Below, piece by piece: positions 57,978 to 64,000 of a stretch of 64,000 nt of DNA. Each line of letters opens with the position of its first letter. Position 1 is the first letter of the stretch. The translations under genes and the position numbers were made by a program. Source of the DNA: a bacterium (lineage in GTDB: Bacteria > Actinomycetota > Acidimicrobiia > Spongiisociales > JAENVV01); assembly GCA_024641305.1 (NCBI GenBank), contig JAHEDI010000001.1:48501-112500 (forward strand), given 5' to 3'. The notes below the pieces were generated by a model that had not been told where the DNA came from, did no database searches, and worked only from the letters and a program-made list of their open reading frames with translations.

Positions 57978-58730
57978 CTACTCGGCATTGACGCGGGAGC
58001 GACGCTTGCGAGCGGTGGTCCTGGCCAGCGCCCAGAATCCTCCTACGGAAATTGCGGCGAACGTGAACCACTGGATCGCGTAGCTTTGGTGGGGTCCCTC
58101 GTCGAAGATCGGGAACGGTATCGAAATCGGCAAGTGGGACGGATCAGGATCGGCATAAGCGATCCCATAGACCGGATAGAGCGCATACGGAATCTGCTCC
58201 TGAAGGCGGGCAATGTCTATGCGGGCGGTTCGTTTCAGAACGCCATCGGGTTCGATCGGGCCGTACCCACGGCGTGGCTGGGATGGCTGCAGGGTTACGG
58301 TAATTGTTTCGGTCTCCCCGTCCGACTGAGTAAAAGGAGGGGTGTCATCCTCCAGAGGAATCCACCCCTGGTTGACAAGTAGCGCGTTACCGTCGTCATC
58401 CACGAACGGGGTAATGACATGGAAACCGGCAGTTCCATCGTAGGTTTGGGACCGGACAAGAACCTCATACGTAGGATCAAAGTGTCCGGTAATCGTCACC
58501 GTCCGGAACGCGTGATCCTCCCCGGCAGCCTCAATCGGATCACCGACGGAAAGAACCGAGGTTATCGCAAGCGGGTCCTGGGCGGCCCGTTGCTGGGCGA
58601 CAAGGTTGTCGAGCCGCCGCTCTTCGAGACGATTGAGTTGCCAAAATCCCAGCGACACGAATGTGTAGGTTGCGATGGCCACGATGACTGCGAACAACAG
58701 CCAAATCGGGCGGGCGAGGAAGCGGTACAC
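57978..58730 (-). CDS. SURF1-family cytochrome oxidase assembly protein
   Basis: 'SLGFWQLNRLEERRLDNLVAQQRA', 'GTAGFHVITPFVDDDGNALLVNQGWIP', 'SYAIQWFTFAAISVGGFWALAR'. Confidence 0.88.
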   Translation of the reverse strand: MYRFLARPIWLLFAVIVAIATYTFVSLGFWQLNRLEERRLDNLVAQQRAAQDPLAITSVLSVGDPIEAAGEDHAFRTVTITGHFDPTYEVLVRSQTYDGTAGFHVITPFVDDDGNALLVNQGWIPLEDDTPPFTQSDGETETITVTLQPSQPRRGYGPIEPDGVLKRTARIDIARLQEQIPYALYPVYGIAYADPDPSHLPISIPFPIFDEGPHQSYAIQWFTFAAISVGGFWALARTTARKRRSRVNAE

Positions 58731-58762
58731 GAACCTATGCTACGACGAAACCCAGGCCTCGG

Positions 58763-58807
58763 ATCGGGGCCTCTACGCAGCTAGTTCCGTCGCGTAGAGG
58801 CCCGATC
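58763..58807 (-). terminator. Strong hairpin straddling the stop codon of the small ORF 58773..58976
   Basis: gatcggg(g)cctctacgc / gcgtagaggcccgatc: 16 bp with one bulged G. Confidence 0.5.
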
Positions 58808-58976
58808 GAGATGGAGGCTCTTCGTCCTCGGCAGCGAGAGCCGCGGCCACATCGTCGAGGTCCTCGATGTCGGGGTTCCACACGGCTACCGGGCGCTGCG
58901 TCCAGTCATTTCGCAGTCTCTTCGAGACCGAAATGTTCGGGAGGGTGGCTAGATGATCTGACCAGATCCAGGGCAT
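58773..58976 (-). CDS. Small hypothetical protein (about 67 aa)
   Basis: 'MPWIWSDHLATLPNISVSKRLRNDWTQRPVAVWNPDIEDLDDVAAALAAEDEEPP...'; internal start chosen by codon context. Confidence 0.4.
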   Translation of the reverse strand: MPWIWSDHLATLPNISVSKRLRNDWTQRPVAVWNPDIEDLDDVAAALAAEDEEPPSRSGLYATELAA

Positions 58977-59076
58977 AAGGAACCTCCAAAACTCGAACGG
59001 AATCTCTCCTACGGTACCGCACGTGTCAAGCCCGAAAAAGCGCCGTCCCGACGCGAGGGACGTGACCACTCTTATC

Positions 59077-60576
59077 TCAAACCGAGGTGGAAGTACCGCC
59101 CGAACGTCGACTGTCGGCCGCCACAGTGAAGCCACCACCGGAGTGCCACTCGGCGGCTCCTACGCCTCCAAAAAACATGTGCGCAGAGCTGAAGGGACGA
59201 GTCGGCAGCCGGGAGTCCCCTAGCTCATAGCCTGGTTCAAAACTGACAGTTGCCTGCCCATCCTCGGCAACCACGACGTGCGCCCTTGCCCGGTCGATCG
59301 CTTCAGCCAGGGGAACACCTTCGAGCAGGTGATGCACCAATACCTGCACAATCGCCGTCGTTATCCGATCGGCGCCAGGTGATCCGATCGCCAGGACGCC
59401 GTCAACTGAGCGGGCCACGGTTGGAGCCATATTCGACACGAGACGGGATCCCACCTTCAGGTTGTGAAAACCCGAGCGATTCAGCTCTATTTCGCCGAGC
59501 GAATTGTTCATCCATATTCCGGTACCGGGTGGCATGATGCCGGACCCGTATCCCGCCGACATGGTCACAGCGCATCCGAATCCAGTGTCATCGACCGCCG
59601 ATACGTGCACCGTAGATGGCGCGGTCAGAAGTTTCCTCCAATCGCCTTCATTGGCAAGCTCGATGAGATCATTGATTGCGTCACCACGATCGACAGCCGA
59701 ATCAAGGTGCTGGCGCCGGTACCCCAGAACAGCTTGTTGGGCCCGCAACAACTCACCCGGATCAGATCCGATCAAAGCCAGCATGGCGGTCACCGCCGCC
59801 CCGCCGATCGCCGGCGCCGGGTTTGTCGCGACAACCCAATCGGCGACCGGGCTCATGAGCGGCCGGCGATCGATCGCCACGAAGTGTTCCAGATCGGCGC
59901 GAGTGATGAGACCGCCTGACGCTTCCATATCGTCTGCGATTACAGCCGCGATATCACCGACGTAGAAAGCGTCCGCTCCCTCTCTCGCAATGAAGCGGAG
60001 ACTATCGGCGAGATGGTCGATGTGCACGACATCGCCGGCCTTGAGCACCCCGTCGGGTCCCGAAAGGGCCCGCGCCCCCACCGGATCAGACGCGAAAATG
60101 GGCTCGAACGAGGTCTGTAAATAGTACGCACATGCCTCCGGGAGAGGAAAGCCTCGCACCACATTGTCGACCGCCGGTTCAAAGAGGTCGTGCCACGAAG
60201 CAACTCCGAACCGATTGGACGCCGCGGCAATCGCTTTGAGTCCACCCGGAGTCGCCACGGAGCCATGACCGACAATCGTGGTCAACTCTCCTCCGTACTC
60301 GAAGGTCACCGTTCGACCTCCCTGACCGAATCGATCCGGCGGCGCCCCCCTGCCTGGCATCTCCATGTATCCGTCGATGGTGATCGGGTCGTCGTCGGGT
60401 CCCCATATCGTCACGTACCCGCCGGCGCCGAGTGCACAAACGCCAGGCTCGGTCACCATGGCGACCAGCACAGAGGCCAGGGCGGCATCTACTGCGTTAC
60501 CACCCAGCGAGGCGAGGGCCGTTCCAGCGTCCGCGGCATGTTGAGATGGAGCTGCAACAGCAACGTTGGGCATCAA
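59077..60576 (-). CDS. Gamma-glutamyltransferase family protein
   Basis: 'HAADAGTALASLGGNAVDAALASVLVAMVTEPGVCALGAGGY', 'STVHVSAVDDTGFGCAVTMSAGYGSGIMPPGTGIWMNNSLGE'. Confidence 0.88.
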   Translation of the reverse strand: MMPNVAVAAPSQHAADAGTALASLGGNAVDAALASVLVAMVTEPGVCALGAGGYVTIWGPDDDPITIDGYMEMPGRGAPPDRFGQGGRTVTFEYGGELTTIVGHGSVATPGGLKAIAAASNRFGVASWHDLFEPAVDNVVRGFPLPEACAYYLQTSFEPIFASDPVGARALSGPDGVLKAGDVVHIDHLADSLRFIAREGADAFYVGDIAAVIADDMEASGGLITRADLEHFVAIDRRPLMSPVADWVVATNPAPAIGGAAVTAMLALIGSDPGELLRAQQAVLGYRRQHLDSAVDRGDAINDLIELANEGDWRKLLTAPSTVHVSAVDDTGFGCAVTMSAGYGSGIMPPGTGIWMNNSLGEIELNRSGFHNLKVGSRLVSNMAPTVARSVDGVLAIGSPGADRITTAIVQVLVHHLLEGVPLAEAIDRARAHVVVAEDGQATVSFEPGYELGDSRLPTRPFSSAHMFFGGVGAAEWHSGGGFTVAADSRRSGGTSTSV

Positions 60577-60627
60577 AACAGGTTAGTGGGTTTACCAGTC
60601 TCGCCCGACCTCACCTAGCCTGGGCAG

Positions 60628-60972
60628 ATGCCTACTGCCCGAGTTCTTGGACTTGTCACAACCGTCATCATGCTGGTTTCTCTCGGAGTGTCCGTCGCCA
60701 CTGGTCACCTGACCACCGAAGGGAGCCTGATCCTCGGGTTGGCCTGGGGTCGGATGAGTCTCATCGACCTCTATGTCGGAGCGGCCCTGGTCGGGGGGTG
60801 GATTGCCCATCGAGAGCAGTCCAGGATCCGCATACTGGCCTGGTGGGCAGGCCTCATCATCTTTGGACACCTCGCCTCGGCCATCTACGTCGTCGTAGCC
60901 GCCAGCTCGCCCGATCGCGAGACATTCTGGTCGGGCTCGAATCCCTCGAGAGACAAATCGGAAGCTCGGTAG
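60628..60972 (+). CDS. Small multi-TM membrane protein
   Basis: 114 aa; three hydrophobic segments; convergent 3' overlap with the ssb-like gene. Confidence 0.55.
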   Translation: MPTARVLGLVTTVIMLVSLGVSVATGHLTTEGSLILGLAWGRMSLIDLYVGAALVGGWIAHREQSRIRILAWWAGLIIFGHLASAIYVVVAASSPDRETFWSGSNPSRDKSEAR

Positions 60973-61277
60973 ACAACCTGTGAGGCGACCACCTCGAGTT
61001 GGCTCTTCTTCCCGTCCAGGCTCGACCAGAATCGACGCTGGACCGTGCCTGCGATCCAAACCCTGGTCCCGCGGTCGAGCTTCTTGCGAAGCAGCTTGGC
61101 CGGTGGGTCCCAATACTTGACATTGAGTGTGTCGGTACGGCGACGACCGTCGAGCACGGTCCTCACGGTCACCAGACAGTCGAGCCGGCGCTTCCCGCTG
61201 TCGAACTCATGTAACTCCGGTGCCACCGCCAGGCTCCCCGACAAAACGACCAAATTCAGATCCATCACATTCCCCAT
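60885..61277 (-). CDS. Single-stranded DNA-binding (OB-fold) protein, short paralog lacking an acidic C-tip
   Basis: 'LNLVVLSGSLAVAPELHEFDSGKRRLDCLVTVRT...TRVWIAGTVQRRFWSSLDGKKSQLEVVASQVVYRAS'; ends SGELAATTT. Confidence 0.8.
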   Translation of the reverse strand: MGNVMDLNLVVLSGSLAVAPELHEFDSGKRRLDCLVTVRTVLDGRRRTDTLNVKYWDPPAKLLRKKLDRGTRVWIAGTVQRRFWSSLDGKKSQLEVVASQVVYRASDLSLEGFEPDQNVSRSGELAATTT

Positions 61278-61366
61278 CTCAGCTCGGGGAAGGCAGGTCC
61301 GCCCAAGGTACCTGATCAGAGTGACAGATTCCTGCCGGCCTCGATCCGCTCGGCAAACTGATTGAC

Positions 61367-62668
61367 TTAGCTGAGTTCGTTGATCTCGTTGACGAGTTCG
61401 ATCAGGCCAGGGAAGCCAATGTCGCGATCTTCGATGGCCCTTCGCAACTGGTCGGCAGTCTTCATGTCACCGAGCGCTACCGCCGCCCGAGCGGCGACGT
61501 ACCATTGACGAAGATCATTTTCGTGTGCATCTTGGTGTATCCGGCCGGGGTCGGTGATCTTCCACGCTTCGCGTGGTCGACCCTGATCAAGTAGGAACGA
61601 GCCATATACAACTCTCAGCTCGACCTCCGCCGCTTTCGAGGCTCCCAACTCCCGGAGCATTGTCCAGACCTTGGGGACATCGTTTGGACGTCCTAGCGCT
61701 CGCAGGCAATCCATTTCGACGGCCAGGTGGGTCGTGTCGCCTGCGATCCTCCGGTAGGCGCGTAGCTCACGGAGAGCTTCTTCCCAGTTGCCCAGCCGAT
61801 AGAGCGACAGGCCAAGAAGTTCTCGCACGGTCTCAGAACGCGTCGAGATGGCTTTGGCGCGTAGTAGCCGCTCCCTCGCGACGGTGTAACGAGCATTTGC
61901 GAACGCATCGGCGGCGTCGCCAATCAAGGCAAGAAGAGCATCGCGCCGGTCTTTGGGGGTCGTACGGATGACCTCATCACGAATCCATTTAGGGAGATCC
62001 CCACCACCGGATCCTGACACCCTGAGCTGCTCACGCTGACGTGGGGCTGACGTTTGACCGCTCTTTTGGTACGGCCCTTTCTCACTTCCACCGGACCGGC
62101 GAGGATCCGCCGTTCTCCCGCCCGACCGGCCGTCTGGCGACCGGTTACCCGAGTCCCGACTATCAGAGCGGCGCGGGTCAGCGCTAGATCGTCCGCCGCT
62201 ACCGGCACCGCGTGAGTCTGGCGTCCTCCCACCCGCACGACCAGCCGACGAGGCGCCGCCAGAACGTCGAGCATCTCCAGAAACTGCCCGATCGGGGCGC
62301 CCGGACGACCCGGAACCGGCGCCGCCAGAACGACGGGCATCTCCAGAGACTGACTTATCAGAGCGCCCGGACGACCCGGATCCGGCGCGTCCGCGGTCGC
62401 TACCTCGCTGTTCTCCGCTGGACCGTCCACCTGTTTTACCGGTCGATGAGCCTTTTGATCCGCCAGCGGCCCTTGAACGCGACCCGTCCCCGCCGGACGT
62501 ACCTCGTCCTGGCTCGGAACGACCACCATCTCCACCACTGCTCGACCCACGACTGGTACCGCCGGCAGGCTTGCGGGCGGACGGCTTCCTGGCAGCCGGT
62601 TTCCCGCCGGTTGATCGGGCGGGTTTCGGTGTTCCACCGCGTTTTTGTCGTGGGTTACCGTCCGCCAT
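61367..62668 (-). CDS. RGG/SG-rich disordered N-terminus plus C-terminal TPR-like domain
   Basis: 433 aa; first half almost entirely G/S/R/A/K/D; second half 'ADAFANARYTVARERLLRAKAISTRSETVRELLGLSLYRLGNWEEALRELRAYRRIAG' TPR-like. Confidence 0.8.
   Translation of the reverse strand: MADGNPRQKRGGTPKPARSTGGKPAARKPSARKPAGGTSRGSSSGGDGGRSEPGRGTSGGDGSRSRAAGGSKGSSTGKTGGRSSGEQRGSDRGRAGSGSSGRSDKSVSGDARRSGGAGSGSSGRPDRAVSGDARRSGGASSAGRAGGRTPDSRGAGSGGRSSADPRRSDSRDSGNRSPDGRSGGRTADPRRSGGSEKGPYQKSGQTSAPRQREQLRVSGSGGGDLPKWIRDEVIRTTPKDRRDALLALIGDAADAFANARYTVARERLLRAKAISTRSETVRELLGLSLYRLGNWEEALRELRAYRRIAGDTTHLAVEMDCLRALGRPNDVPKVWTMLRELGASKAAEVELRVVYGSFLLDQGRPREAWKITDPGRIHQDAHENDLRQWYVAARAAVALGDMKTADQLRRAIEDRDIGFPGLIELVNEINELS
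62253..62384 (-). repeat. 66-bp imperfect tandem coding repeat (22 aa) in the SG-rich protein
   Basis: 'gcgccgccagaacg...gcatctccaga' starts at 62253 and again at 62319; peptide unit GSGSSGR[S/P]D[K/R][S/A]VSGDARRSGGA. Confidence 0.75.
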
Positions 62669-62710
62669 GCGGGGTTTCTCCTTGGGTCAGAAAGGTTAGG
62701 GGTGTTAACT

Positions 62711-62742
62711 GAGAAGGGCCAGCGTAGTCGCTGGCCCTTCTC
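62711..62742 (-). terminator. Perfect 14-bp hairpin downstream of the rRNA operon
   Basis: gagaagggccagcg/tagt/cgctggcccttctc; minus-strand flank lacks a long U-tract. Confidence 0.7.
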
Positions 62743-62752
62743 CACGATAATG

Positions 62753-62867
<115 letters not shown>

Positions 62868-62954
62868 CAAACATTGCCCCAATAATGTTCCACTGGGGAC
62901 AGATTCTTGAAGCCCTTTGAGGCCTCCATAGCGAGCACTAAATATTTTTGGATT

Positions 62955-64000
<1,046 letters not shown>

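Noticed and set aside
62868-62954. tRNA gene in the 5S-23S spacer
   Set aside because: No tRNA-like cloverleaf or T-loop (GGTTCRANYCC) found; the spacer is only about 85 bp.

Overview
The window is a chromosomal segment (about 60% GC by eye) from what looks like a high-GC actinobacterium, possibly Acidimicrobiia-like. The taxonomic guess rests on gene style and the Cys-containing SLH-like repeats only. It is densely packed with about 60 supportable genes. No mobile element, CRISPR array or tRNA was recognised. The end of the window is the 3' part of an rRNA operon on the minus strand: a 5S gene and a partial 23S gene.

Main gene blocks:
- ECF sigma factor with a candidate membrane anti-sigma factor.
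- Sulfate activation cluster cysD-cysNC-cysC, with two APS-kinase domains.
- Rieske oxygenase / GcvT-like / FAD-oxidoreductase locus.
- GH13 glucan enzyme.
- TrpF-like/PfkB pair.
- btuFCD-type B12 ABC transporter preceded by a clear cobalamin riboswitch.
- Arginine succinyltransferase (AST) catabolic cluster: astC divergent from an M20 peptidase-astA-astD-astB operon.
- Long RGG/SG-rich disordered TPR protein next to the rRNA operon.

Most interesting leads:
1. An AST operon in which a CPG2-like M20 hydrolase sits where astE would be expected.
2. A TrpF-like protein lacking the catalytic Cys, coupled to a PfkB kinase whose conserved N-terminus appears to start at ATC.
3. A proline iminopeptidase gene interrupted by a single in-frame TGA.
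4. A degenerate APS-kinase domain in CysNC beside an intact stand-alone CysC.
5. A cobalamin riboswitch with mutually exclusive SD/anti-SD pairings.
6. Unexplained perfect inverted repeats at 10045-10101 and 41304-41319.

All functional calls come from reading motifs by eye; no database searches were run.
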